Positions 1 to 6,542 of a stretch of 12,286 bases of DNA are shown here, one piece after another (position 1 is the stretch's first letter; every line of letters begins with the position of its first letter). Below the pieces are notes generated by a model. The model worked only from the letters and a program-made list of their open reading frames with translations, was not told the origin of the DNA and did not search any database. This DNA comes from Ignavibacteriota bacterium. Lineage in GTDB: Bacteria > Bacteroidota > Ignavibacteria > UBA10030 > UBA6906. A program made the position numbers and the translations under genes. The DNA lies in the NCBI GenBank assembly GCA_016209805.1, contig JACQVJ010000077.1, positions 1-12,286 of the forward strand, in the 5' to 3' direction.

Positions 1-126
1 GAGATGAAGGAGCCGGGCACGTACGAAGCAGAGTGGGATGCGAATGGCATGGCAAGCGGGGTGTATTTCTACAAACTCGTTGCCGGATCGTATAGGTCCA
101 CAAAGAAGATGTTGCTCACGAGATAG
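1..126 (+). CDS. C-terminal end of a type IX secreted protein (sorting domain)
   Basis: Reading frame 1 is open from the first base to a TAG at 124-126 and gives the last 41 residues of a protein whose start lies outside the window. The end of the peptide (SGVYFYKLVAGSYRSTKKML, then LTR) matches the pattern of the type IX secretion system C-terminal sorting domain: a GxYFYKL strand, a short turn, and a final K-K-M-hydrophobic strand. In this family the tail directs an exported protein across the outer membrane and is usually removed on secretion or surface attachment. The preceding PGTYEAEWDANGMASG part resembles the FlgD-like Ig fold often found just before this tail. What the missing N-terminal part does cannot be told. 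The frame and stop are seen directly; the family call rests on the motif. Confidence 0.75.
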   Translation, partial: EMKEPGTYEAEWDANGMASGVYFYKLVAGSYRSTKKMLLTR

Positions 127-136
127 TGCCACCTAT

Positions 137-155
137 CCGCCGACACACTCGGTGG
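137..155 (+). terminator. Hairpin after the T9SS gene, possible weak terminator
   Basis: Bases 137-143 (CCGCCGA) can pair with 149-155 (TCGGTGG), with one G-T wobble, around a 5-base CACAC loop. It starts 11 bases after the stop codon of the first gene. No T-run follows immediately, only T-rich sequence about 15 bases on, so it is not a classic intrinsic terminator. It could be a transcript 3' end structure or chance. Confidence 0.25.
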
Positions 156-175
156 TTGGAAGGCAGCCGCGCTTC

Positions 176-206
176 TTGCTTCTCTGTTTGTTCCCTTCTA
201 TATTGG
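176..206 (+). promoter_or_regulatory. Candidate Bacteroidota-type promoter of btuF
   Basis: TTG at 176-178 is followed after exactly 20 bases by TATATTGG at 199-206, which matches the Bacteroidota -7 element TAnnTTTG at all but one fixed position. Transcription would start around 210-213, leaving a leader of about 22-25 bases before the ATG at 235. The same TTG-N20-TAnnTT layout occurs upstream of three other genes in the window, which raises confidence. Confidence 0.4.
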
Positions 207-234
207 ACACCAAGATTCTCAACTGCGATTATCC

Positions 235-1110
235 ATGCATTCCACCCCCCGAGTGCTCTTTCTTGCCCTTGTGTGTGCAACGAATCTCGGTGCACAAATC
301 ACGCTGGTCGATGACCTGAATCGGAGTGTTTCGATTCCCTCAGCTGCCCAACGCATCGTTTCGCTCGCCCCTAGTATTACGGAGTCACTTTTTGCAATTG
401 GCGCGGGATCCCGAGTTGTCGGTGTGACAGACTACTGTAACTATCCGTTGGCAGCAAAATCAAAAGAGCAGGTCGGCGGCGTGATTAATCCGAATATTGA
501 GAAGATTGTTAGTTTGAGGCCGGACCTGATTCTCCTCACTATGGAGGGGAATGTACGGGAAGATTTCAACAAGCTCACCAGCTTCGGAGTGCCGGTTTTT
601 GTCACCAACCCGCGAACGCTCCAGGGAATTCGAGAATCCATCGCGAAGATCGGCTCTCTTGCAGGGCGTGAAGAAGAGGCTGCACGGCTGGTGTACTCGA
701 TGAAGAACGTGGAGGATTCTGTCAAAACTCTCACACAAAAGGCGGTCAGACCCAGAGTTCTTTTTTTTGTATCCCTGCAGCCGATCATTGTTGTTGGGAC
801 GAGCACATTCCTCAATGAACTGATCGAGCTTGCCGGTGGGGTCAACATCGCTGCTTCAACGGGATCAACCTACCCAACGTACAGTCGCGAGGTCGTTCTC
901 GAGAACAATCCCGATGTTCTGATTTTCATGTCCGAAATTATTCAGGACACAGACGAGATCACGAATCTTTATCCGGAGTGGTCGAAGCTGAATGCTGTTC
1001 TTGCCGGAAAGGTTTTTACAATTGACGCAGATGTCCTCTCACGGCCCGGGCCGCGAGCTGTCAACGGACTGCGCGCTCTTTTTCATCTACTTCACCCACA
1101 ACATCAATGA
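235..1110 (+). CDS. btuF: Periplasmic cobalamin/siderophore-type substrate-binding protein (BtuF-like)
   Basis: A 291-residue exported protein of the helical-backbone metal receptor class (BtuF/FepB-like, ABC_B12 periplasmic-binding group). It captures vitamin B12 or a metal chelate in the periplasm and hands it to a BtuCD-type ABC importer. Residues 1-20 form a signal peptide ending in GA-Q. The mature protein begins with the usual short strand (ITLVDDLNRSVSIP) followed by RIVSLAPSITESLFAIGAG and VVGVTDYCNYP, the most typical block of BtuF proteins; PDLILL and the C-terminal RPGPR block also fit. Length is normal for the family. The start was chosen because it gives the complete signal peptide; no clear Shine-Dalgarno precedes it. 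The stop overlaps the next start (ATGA), so the kinase is probably translationally coupled. No permease or ATPase gene is adjacent, and I see no cobalamin riboswitch in the short leader, so the ligand is uncertain. Confidence 0.82.
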   Translation: MHSTPRVLFLALVCATNLGAQITLVDDLNRSVSIPSAAQRIVSLAPSITESLFAIGAGSRVVGVTDYCNYPLAAKSKEQVGGVINPNIEKIVSLRPDLILLTMEGNVREDFNKLTSFGVPVFVTNPRTLQGIRESIAKIGSLAGREEEAARLVYSMKNVEDSVKTLTQKAVRPRVLFFVSLQPIIVVGTSTFLNELIELAGGVNIAASTGSTYPTYSREVVLENNPDVLIFMSEIIQDTDEITNLYPEWSKLNAVLAGKVFTIDADVLSRPGPRAVNGLRALFHLLHPQHQ

Positions 1111-1766
1111 AATCAGCTGCACGACGGAAACGAGCACGCTCCAAACGTAAGTCACGGCGAAAGCACTTCATTGCAATCGCAGGCAACATCGGCTCGGGGA
1201 AGTCCTCCCTTACCAGATTGCTTGGTGAGAGATTTAACTGGAAACCATACTTCGAGTCGGTGGAAGACAACCCGTACCTGAGTGATTTCTATGCCGACAT
1301 GCGGCGATGGTCATTCAATCTGCAGGTGTATTTTCTCTCAAACCGCTTTCGAAGCCATAAAGCGATTACGGAAGGGCCGACCTCCGTTGTTCTGGACAGG
1401 GTGATCTACGAAGACGCTGAGATTTTTGCCCACAACCTCTATGAAATCGGGAATATGGAAGAGAGGGACTACAGAAATTACGTTGCGCTCTACGAAGTAA
1501 TGACTGAGTATCTGCGTCCTCCCGATCTACTCATCTATCTTCGTGCGAACGTCGATACGCTCCTCAGACAAATTGCTCTTCGGGGGAGGGACTTCGAGCA
1601 GTCGATTCAGCGGGAATATCTTGAGCAGCTCAACAAGCATTATGAAGCGTGGACTTCGCGATACAAACTCGGACCATTGCTTACAGTCGAATCGGATTCG
1701 CTCGACTTTGTGAACAAGAAGGGAGATCTGGATAGAGTCGTAAAGATGATCAGGGGAATGCTATAG
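1107..1766 (+). CDS. Deoxynucleoside kinase (deoxyadenosine/deoxyguanosine kinase family)
   Basis: A 219-residue cytoplasmic kinase that transfers the ATP gamma-phosphate to the 5' hydroxyl of a deoxynucleoside, the entry step of deoxynucleotide salvage. The P-loop is GNIGSGKSS at residues 26-34. It is followed by the substrate block ESVEDNPYLSDFYADMRRWSFNLQ, the DRVIYEDAEIFAHN segment (the family DRS/YED motif that contacts the nucleoside) and the RGRDFEQSIQREYLEQLNKHYEAW lid. All key features appear intact, and the order matches the bacterial dAK/dGK/dCK group; which base is preferred cannot be read from sequence. Unusual is the N-terminus: 12 of the first 19 residues are Lys or Arg, ahead of where the family normally begins. 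No other in-frame ATG or GTG lies before the P-loop, and the ATGA overlap with btuF supports this start. The gene ends 7 bases from the convergent TauE gene. Confidence 0.87.
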   Translation: MKSAARRKRARSKRKSRRKHFIAIAGNIGSGKSSLTRLLGERFNWKPYFESVEDNPYLSDFYADMRRWSFNLQVYFLSNRFRSHKAITEGPTSVVLDRVIYEDAEIFAHNLYEIGNMEERDYRNYVALYEVMTEYLRPPDLLIYLRANVDTLLRQIALRGRDFEQSIQREYLEQLNKHYEAWTSRYKLGPLLTVESDSLDFVNKKGDLDRVVKMIRGML

Positions 1767-1773
1767 CAAATGC

Positions 1774-2592
1774 TCACGCGAAAAACATTCTCGCCGCAAT
1801 CACTATAAGGAAGATTGCGTACAGCGTCCGAAGTCTGTTGACGTTTGTTTTGTGTGCAGCCGCAGCTCCGACTGTGGCGAGGGGAACCATTCCGAGGATC
1901 ACGGGTAATGAGTGAAAGTAGTCCACGTAGCCTATGGTATGTGCTGCAAGTTCCGGGGCGTACGTTGTCATTTCATCCCACCCTTTCAGCATATAACCGA
2001 TAGTGGCAGCAAGGGCCGTGATTACGATGGTGGCGCTGGAAGTGCCAAGCGCTTTCTTCAGAGGAAACTTCAGCATGTAATGCATCATCGGAATGGAGAA
2101 CACTCCACCACCTACACCTGCGAGGGATGAAACAAGTCCTACGATCACACCGGTGACAGCGAGCCAGGCAGGAGAGGCGCTGGCCACGGATTCCGCTTCT
2201 TTCGTCTTCGATTCACCCATCAACCGGAACGCGACAACAGTAATAACGGCCGCAAAGATTCTCTGGAGCGTCTTTCCCTCCATTCCCGCGGCGAGATTGG
2301 TGCCGATCGCCGCGCCCACAATGCTTGCAATCCCGATGACGGCAACGGCTCGCCAGATCACGTGACCATTCGTGTAATACTTGTACGCCGACGCAGCAGA
2401 GGCAAAGATCACGATAAAAAGACTCGTGCCGAACGTAACGTGTGTCGCGACAAGAGACGAGACACCGATCGAACTGAAGTAGACCAACAGAATGGGGACG
2501 AGAATGATCCCGCCCCCGACACCGAAGAACCCGGCAAGGAAGCCGGTAACGCAACCGGCAACCAGAAGAAGAGCAAGCGCGAGTAGATCCAT
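1774..2592 (-). CDS. TauE/SafE family membrane permease (sulfite/organosulfonate exporter-like)
   Basis: A 272-residue inner-membrane protein of the TauE/SafE (DUF81) family, whose characterised members export sulfite, sulfoacetate or related anions. The sequence is almost entirely hydrophobic, with about eight probable membrane segments. It shows the two-fold internal repeat of the family: LAGFFGVGGGIILVPILL near residues 19-36, repeated as SLAGVGGGVFSIPMMHYML in the second half. Length is typical. Its ATG overlaps the stop of the upstream protease gene by one base (TGATG), which implies translational coupling at the end of the five-gene minus-strand run. No sulfur metabolism gene is nearby, so the substrate is unknown. 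It ends 7 bases from the convergent kinase gene, with no visible terminator between. Confidence 0.85.
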   Translation of the reverse strand: MDLLALALLLVAGCVTGFLAGFFGVGGGIILVPILLVYFSSIGVSSLVATHVTFGTSLFIVIFASAASAYKYYTNGHVIWRAVAVIGIASIVGAAIGTNLAAGMEGKTLQRIFAAVITVVAFRLMGESKTKEAESVASASPAWLAVTGVIVGLVSSLAGVGGGVFSIPMMHYMLKFPLKKALGTSSATIVITALAATIGYMLKGWDEMTTYAPELAAHTIGYVDYFHSLPVILGMVPLATVGAAAAHKTNVNRLRTLYAIFLIVIAARMFFA

Positions 2593-4259
2593 CAGGACTT
2601 GATCTTCATTGCGTAGACGTTCTGGTCAAGGAGGATTCGTATTGCCGTTTCGAGCTGAATATCGTCCTTCAGTGAGGCAGCGATGCGTCCCTGCTCGCCT
2701 TTCACCCGCGCCATGAGCTCGGTGTTCAGCTCCCTCTCGATGTGTTTTTTGTAACGAACAAGCCCCTGTCCTTTTTCCATTTCCAATGCTGCTGAAAGGA
2801 GGTCGAGATCTTCCATCACCTCTTTGCTGTAGTTGGCTCGTTCGGCAATCCGACGCAGCTCTTTCACCTTCCCTTCACTTTCTTCCTGAAAGTCAAACTT
2901 CTGTCCCTCGAGAAACTTCTTGAAATTATCGAAGATCTCAGGAGTGACGCTGGAGAATGATGTCGGCTTATGATCTGCCATATACCTGTTGGCAAATCTG
3001 AAGAAGAGGGATTTTCTGTGCAGTTCTTTCACCATGGATCCCGCATCTGCGGGTTTGACAATTGAATCAGGCGTTATGCCTCCGAATTCGTACACAGCCC
3101 GCCCGCCTTTTGTCTTGAATTCACGCCTCAGGCTATCCGGAACGGTCACAAAGACTCCGTTCTTGTCCCTGTGCATATAATCGACTTCCTGGATGCTGCG
3201 GCCACTCGGGACGTAGTATCGTGCTGTCGTTATTTTGAGCTGCGCGCCATAGTTGAGCGGAAGTATCGTTTGAACCAGCCCCTTCCCGAACGTTCTGACC
3301 CCGATAATCAATCCGCGATCGAGATCTTGTATTGCACCGGCAACAATTTCGCTGGCACTGGCGCTATTGCGGTCCGTGAGAACCACAAGCGGCACATCGG
3401 CCAACATGGGCTCCTCATTGGAATTGTATTTCTTGTCGGCGTCTGAGCGGCGTCCTTTTGTGCTGACGATGAGGCTCCCTCTTGGAACAAATTTGCTCGC
3501 AACATCGACAGCGGCATCGAGCAACCCGCCGGGATTTCCGCGAAGGTCCAGTACCACTCCTTTGATTTCACCTTTCAGCTTCAGCTCCTTGATTGCCTGA
3601 CGAAGCTCGTCACCCGCCTTACGTGAGAACCGCTCAAGCCGGATGTACGCAATGCCGTGTTCAATCAGATCGGCATACGTGACGTTCTTCACCTGAATCT
3701 CTTCGCGGATCAGGACAAAGAGAAGTGGGGCAGCCTCACCTTCACGCTCTATCAAGACCTTGACTTCCGTACCCGGCTCGCCTCGCGTCACTGCGCGGAT
3801 TTCATCGGGCTTCTTGTTACCCACCTTCAACCCATCCACCTCGAGTATCTTGTCACCCGGGAGAATGCCCTGGCGCTGTGCAGAGTACCCATCCATCACG
3901 GTGATCACCTGAATTACACCATCCCTCGACCCAATCGTCACACCGATGCCGCCATACTTGCCGTTGGTAAGGAGATCCACTTCATCCCCATCAGACTTGT
4001 CAATGTATACGGTGTAGGGATCGAGAGTGCCGAGCATCCCTTCGATACCCGCTTGCATGAACTTCTCCGGGTCAACCTCATCAACATAGTTTGTCGCTAT
4101 CTCCTTGTACACCCTTCCGAAGACATCGATGCTCTTGTTGATCTTCAAGAAAAAATCGGAGTCGGGCAATAACAAGAACCCGCCCGAAAGGAGAAGTACA
4201 CTCGCGGCCAGGGAAATAATCCCCCATTGACGCGTTCCCGGTCTCATCTGTCGCTTCAT
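2592..4259 (-). CDS. ctpA: S41 family C-terminal processing peptidase (CtpA/Prc-like) with PDZ domain
   Basis: A membrane-anchored or periplasmic serine protease that trims or degrades envelope proteins from their C-termini. A basic N-terminus and one hydrophobic segment (about residues 12-32) act as signal or anchor. A PDZ domain follows (about 100-170; GGIGVTIGSRDGVIQVI, and GILPGDKILEVDG). The peptidase core contains VVLDLRGNPGGLLDAAV, then NSASASEIVAGAIQD and TFGKGLVQ. The middle Ser of SASAS (Ser301 with this start) and the Lys of FGKG (Lys326) are 25 residues apart, as in E. coli Prc and Bacillus CtpA, so the Ser/Lys dyad is intact. About 190 residues follow the core, a rather long, charged tail. 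I chose the ATG at 4259, which has AGGTGG 8 bases ahead of it; a GTG at 4271 directly after the tmk stop is the alternative and adds four residues. Confidence 0.9.
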   Translation of the reverse strand: MKRQMRPGTRQWGIISLAASVLLLSGGFLLLPDSDFFLKINKSIDVFGRVYKEIATNYVDEVDPEKFMQAGIEGMLGTLDPYTVYIDKSDGDEVDLLTNGKYGGIGVTIGSRDGVIQVITVMDGYSAQRQGILPGDKILEVDGLKVGNKKPDEIRAVTRGEPGTEVKVLIEREGEAAPLLFVLIREEIQVKNVTYADLIEHGIAYIRLERFSRKAGDELRQAIKELKLKGEIKGVVLDLRGNPGGLLDAAVDVASKFVPRGSLIVSTKGRRSDADKKYNSNEEPMLADVPLVVLTDRNSASASEIVAGAIQDLDRGLIIGVRTFGKGLVQTILPLNYGAQLKITTARYYVPSGRSIQEVDYMHRDKNGVFVTVPDSLRREFKTKGGRAVYEFGGITPDSIVKPADAGSMVKELHRKSLFFRFANRYMADHKPTSFSSVTPEIFDNFKKFLEGQKFDFQEESEGKVKELRRIAERANYSKEVMEDLDLLSAALEMEKGQGLVRYKKHIERELNTELMARVKGEQGRIAASLKDDIQLETAIRILLDQNVYAMKIKS

Positions 4260-4271
4260 TGTTCTTCCCAC

Positions 4272-4925
4272 CTACGCTGATGATTTATGAATCGTGAGTT
4301 TCTGTTCTACGACGCTCCAAATCCTGCGTGCCACCTCTTCAACTGACGCCATGCCATCCACACGATACCATCGATCCGGCTCCGCTGCCGCAAGCGCGAG
4401 ATAACCGTTGCGAACCCTCGCGTAGAAATCGTGGCCGGACACTTCCATGCGATCAAATGATAGTCCGGCGAGTCCTTTACGGCGCCGGATTTCTTCGATC
4501 GGAATATCTACCAAGAACGTAAGATCCGGAGCGATGCCATCCGTTGCAAGTTTGTTGATGTTCCGGATCGCATCAAGATCGAGCCCTCGTCCGTAGCCCT
4601 GATATACTGTTGTGGAGTCATCGAAGCGATCGCAGACAACTATGTCACCGCGGGTCAACGCAGGAAGGATGATCTCGGTGACGAGTTGCGCACGACTGGC
4701 CGAGAAGAGAAACAACTCCGCTGCGTCCGACATCTCGAGGTGTTTCTTGTCAAGCAGGATTTCGCGGATGCGCTCAGAGATGTGCGTCCCTCCCGGCTCG
4801 CGAATCAAATGCGCCTTCTGCAGTGCTTCCCCTCTCGCAATAGGTAATTTCGCCAGCTTCTCAACGAGCAACTGCGCCTGGGTGGATTTTCCACTGAAGT
4901 CCAATCCTTCAAACGTAATGAACAT
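4272..4925 (-). CDS. tmk: Thymidylate kinase
   Basis: A 217-residue dTMP kinase, phosphorylating dTMP to dTDP with ATP; essential for dTTP synthesis in most bacteria. The P-loop lies at residues 7-15 (GLDFSGKST, with Phe where a Gly is more common). DRFDDSTTVYQGYGRGL matches the dTMP-binding DR(Y/F)xxSxxAYQG block, and LTFLVDIPIEEIRRRKG, then DRMEVSGHDFYARVRNGYLALA, matches the end of the family. The frame is open upstream to an ATG at 4973, adding 16 hydrophobic residues, but that would overlap hepT by 40 bases. Homologues begin at M-F-I-T-F-E-G, so the ATG at 4925 is preferred; it lies 8 bases after the hepT stop. No clear Shine-Dalgarno is seen at either, so translation may be coupled to hepT. 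The peptidase gene follows 12 bases downstream. Confidence 0.92.
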   Translation of the reverse strand: MFITFEGLDFSGKSTQAQLLVEKLAKLPIARGEALQKAHLIREPGGTHISERIREILLDKKHLEMSDAAELFLFSASRAQLVTEIILPALTRGDIVVCDRFDDSTTVYQGYGRGLDLDAIRNINKLATDGIAPDLTFLVDIPIEEIRRRKGLAGLSFDRMEVSGHDFYARVRNGYLALAAAEPDRWYRVDGMASVEEVARRIWSVVEQKLTIHKSSA

Positions 4926-4933
4926 AATGAGCA

Positions 4934-5314
4934 CTATGGTGATTGAAGCCTGGAATAAAGCTCTTCGAAGCATCGAAGGGCGGCCGGCAACTTCCTGTAC
5001 ACATCTTCTGCAACATTCTCATTGTACGTGTGAACCGCAATATTCCTCATGTCGATGTAATCCAACCACGCGTCTTGATATTCCAGCACCCCGATCCTGT
5101 ACGCCTCTCTGATGCAACTCTTCGGAGAAAAACATCTGACACCATGTACCTCCAGCAGGTACGTCCTGAGTGCTTTCCAGCTCAGGTCTAATGCTATTTC
5201 GAATCTCAGTATGGCGGAGTCGCGAACGAAATCCTGCTTCTCCAAGCTCAACACTTCACGCAGTCGCTCCACAGACCTGCCGAATTGTGCAACTAGGGGG
5301 GCCCGCTTCGTCAT
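4934..5314 (-). CDS. hepT: HEPN-domain toxin of a type VII toxin-antitoxin pair (HepT/HI0074-like)
   Basis: A 126-residue, all-helical protein of the HEPN class, close to the HI0074-type nucleotidyltransferase-partner family (NTase_sub_bind). In the studied HepT-MntA systems the HEPN protein is an RNase toxin acting on RNA in the cytoplasm. The active-site motif RX4H is present as Arg90-NIAV-His95, followed by Tyr97 in the RX4HXY arrangement; in characterised HepT this Tyr is the residue the antitoxin AMPylates. The rest (RFEIALDLSWKALRTYLLE; IREAYRIGVLEYQDAWLDYID) fits the family. It starts inside the stop codon of mntA (ATGA overlap), the usual coupling for such pairs, and tmk follows closely. 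All catalytic residues look intact, so it is probably functional. Some HI0074-like proteins have been described only as accessory substrate-binding proteins, so toxicity is an inference. Confidence 0.85.
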   Translation of the reverse strand: MTKRAPLVAQFGRSVERLREVLSLEKQDFVRDSAILRFEIALDLSWKALRTYLLEVHGVRCFSPKSCIREAYRIGVLEYQDAWLDYIDMRNIAVHTYNENVAEDVYRKLPAALRCFEELYSRLQSP

Positions 5315-5631
5315 TCCTCTTCCACGGTTATGGGCTCAGTTGTCTCCAGAGCAATTTGTCTGAACTCCTGCGATAGCTGCTTGAAGTCAACGATATCAAC
5401 CGTGTAGAGCGTGCGGAGGTTCTCAAGCGCATCACGAATCTCGACCATGATGTGACCTGGGACTGCCTCGGGTCCGTCGATGCCGACATCAATGTCGGAA
5501 CCGGAGGCGGCAGTACCGGTGACTCGCGATCCAAAGAAGAACAGCTTGTACTGCTTCAGGTCGAGGTACCGAGCGACAATTGCGACGATCTCGCGTTGCA
5601 GTTTGTCGACAGGATAGTGTTCAAGCTTCAT
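5311..5631 (-). CDS. mntA: Minimal nucleotidyltransferase antitoxin (MntA-like)
   Basis: A 106-residue minimal nucleotidyltransferase of the DNA polymerase beta superfamily. In type VII toxin-antitoxin systems this enzyme transfers AMP from ATP to a tyrosine of the HEPN toxin and so silences it. The signature GSX10DXD is exact: Gly34-Ser35, ten residues, Asp46-Ile-Asp48. The third acidic position is supplied by the VDIVD segment (Asp79 or Asp82). The length is normal for stand-alone MNT proteins. It is the first gene of the minus-strand run and overlaps hepT by 4 bases. No Shine-Dalgarno lies at a usable distance (an AGGAG is about 17 bases upstream), and a promoter-like element ends only four bases before the ATG, so the message may be leaderless. 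There is no alternative ATG before the catalytic motif. Confidence 0.87.
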   Translation of the reverse strand: MKLEHYPVDKLQREIVAIVARYLDLKQYKLFFFGSRVTGTAASGSDIDVGIDGPEAVPGHIMVEIRDALENLRTLYTVDIVDFKQLSQEFRQIALETTEPITVEEE

Positions 5632-5634
5632 GTA

Positions 5635-5665
5635 AAAATGTAGGAAACTCCTGTTAGCGATGCAA
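5635..5665 (-). promoter_or_regulatory. Candidate promoter of the mntA-hepT-tmk-ctpA-tauE operon
   Basis: On the minus strand TTG (5665-5663) is followed after exactly 20 bases by TACATTTT (5642-5635), matching TAnnTTTG at all but the last fixed position. The start of transcription would fall at about 5628-5631, on the mntA ATG itself (5631-5629). A short inverted repeat, AGGA-AAC-TCCT at 5642-5652, lies between the two boxes; its 4-base arms may be chance. Confidence 0.4.
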
Positions 5666-5720
5666 GCGGCGGATCAGGTCGCAACTACGTGACGGTGTTC
5701 TGCGGGTTTCGCATGATTGC

Positions 5721-5751
5721 TTGATAGTTAGAGACCTTTTCGGTAACTTGC
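5721..5751 (+). promoter_or_regulatory. Candidate promoter of the ECF sigma factor gene
   Basis: TTG at 5721-5723, then 20 bases, then TAACTTGC at 5744-5751. The spacing is identical to three other candidates in the window, but the -7 box matches TAnnTTTG less well (last two positions differ). It would leave a leader of about 33 bases before the ATG at 5789. The overlapping GGTAACTT at 5742-5749 also resembles an ECF -35 element (GGAACTT), so autoregulation is possible. Confidence 0.27.
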
Positions 5752-5788
5752 CCATGACGTCAACGCAGGGTCTCACGTCTCCCTCTCA

Positions 5789-6439
5789 ATGTCGAAACGC
5801 TCCCGGGCACATAAGACTCCACCTCATTCCCCATCTGACGTCACAGACCATCATAGACTCGATTCACGCGCCGAAGACTCCCGTTTCATCCACGAAGCAT
5901 TGAAAGGGGACGACGCGGCGTACAAAAAATTGATGAAGAAATACCATGATGCCATCTTCAACTTTATCTACCGGATGGTGCGGGATAAACATCAGGTGGA
6001 GGATTTGACCCAGGAGGCGTTCATCAAAGCATTCAATTCTCTGAAGAGCTTCAACGAAGAGTATGCCTTCTCCACATGGCTGTACAAGATCGCTACCAAC
6101 AACTGCATCGACTACATTCGGAAACGCAAGTTGCAAACGTATTCCATCGACAAACCCATCGAATCAAAAGACAGCGATTATGCGTTTGAGCTCCCCGACG
6201 ACTCCTACGAAGCCGACAAGGATATTATCAGCGACCAGCGATCCAAATTACTGGTTGAGGCAATCGCAAAGCTTCCGGAAAAATACAAACGGGTTATTCG
6301 CCTCAGGCACGTAGAGGAGCGAAGCTATGAGGAGATTGCAAAACAGCTGAAACTCCCCATCGGTACGGTGAAGGCTCATATTTTCAGAGCCCGGGAGCTT
6401 CTTTATAAAGCGTTGCGAGATAAGATAAGGAACTACTAA
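5789..6439 (+). CDS. ECF (sigma-70 group 4) RNA polymerase sigma factor, RpoE/SigW-like
   Basis: A 216-residue extracytoplasmic-function sigma factor that directs RNA polymerase to a stress or envelope regulon. Region 2 spans about residues 45-112: core binding and -10 recognition, with AIFNFIYRMVRDKHQVEDL, then TQEAFIKAFNSLKSF, STWLYKIATNNCIDYIRKRK. Region 4 spans about 160-212: LPEKYKRVIRLRHVEERSYE, then EIAKQLKLPIGTVKAHIFRA, the -35 recognition helix-turn-helix. The acidic linker between them is normal. The first 30 residues (His/Ser/Pro-rich, charged) are longer than in most family members, but there is no later ATG, GTG or TTG start before region 2. The next gene, an exported protein on the same strand, follows after 103 bases. 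No anti-sigma factor (zinc-finger HC2 or membrane type) gene is next to it. Confidence 0.92.
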   Translation: MSKRSRAHKTPPHSPSDVTDHHRLDSRAEDSRFIHEALKGDDAAYKKLMKKYHDAIFNFIYRMVRDKHQVEDLTQEAFIKAFNSLKSFNEEYAFSTWLYKIATNNCIDYIRKRKLQTYSIDKPIESKDSDYAFELPDDSYEADKDIISDQRSKLLVEAIAKLPEKYKRVIRLRHVEERSYEEIAKQLKLPIGTVKAHIFRARELLYKALRDKIRNY

Positions 6440-6542
6440 ACTGAAGGATTTTTCGAAGCACATCGGACGAACGCGACCGCCATAACTCACTCCGTAACTA
6501 TCGGCTGCCGTTCCCGTACCATCAGAAGGAGTAGATAGGCAC

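Noticed and set aside
127..234. Possible cobalamin riboswitch in front of btuF
   Set aside because: The stretch is short, and I could not find the conserved B12-box-like element or the multi-stem layout; only a simple hairpin at 137-155.
441..848. Open frame of 135 codons antisense to btuF
   Set aside because: The plus strand encodes a complete BtuF-like protein with a signal peptide; the antisense frame shows no motif.
3657..4172. Open frame of 171 codons antisense to the S41 peptidase
   Set aside because: It is a shadow of the PDZ region of the peptidase, with no domain of its own.
4926..4973. Sixteen-residue hydrophobic N-terminal extension of Tmk
   Set aside because: It would overlap hepT by 40 bases, and Tmk homologues begin at the next ATG (4925).
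5742..5773. ECF-type autoregulatory promoter (GGTAACTT ... GTCT) upstream of the sigma gene
   Set aside because: The spacing between the two elements is about 20 bases, too long for the usual ECF promoter; kept only as a remark.
5721..5903. Small open frame of 60 codons overlapping the sigma factor start
   Set aside because: It overlaps the real sigma gene in another frame and has no recognisable feature; the region is better explained as promoter and leader.
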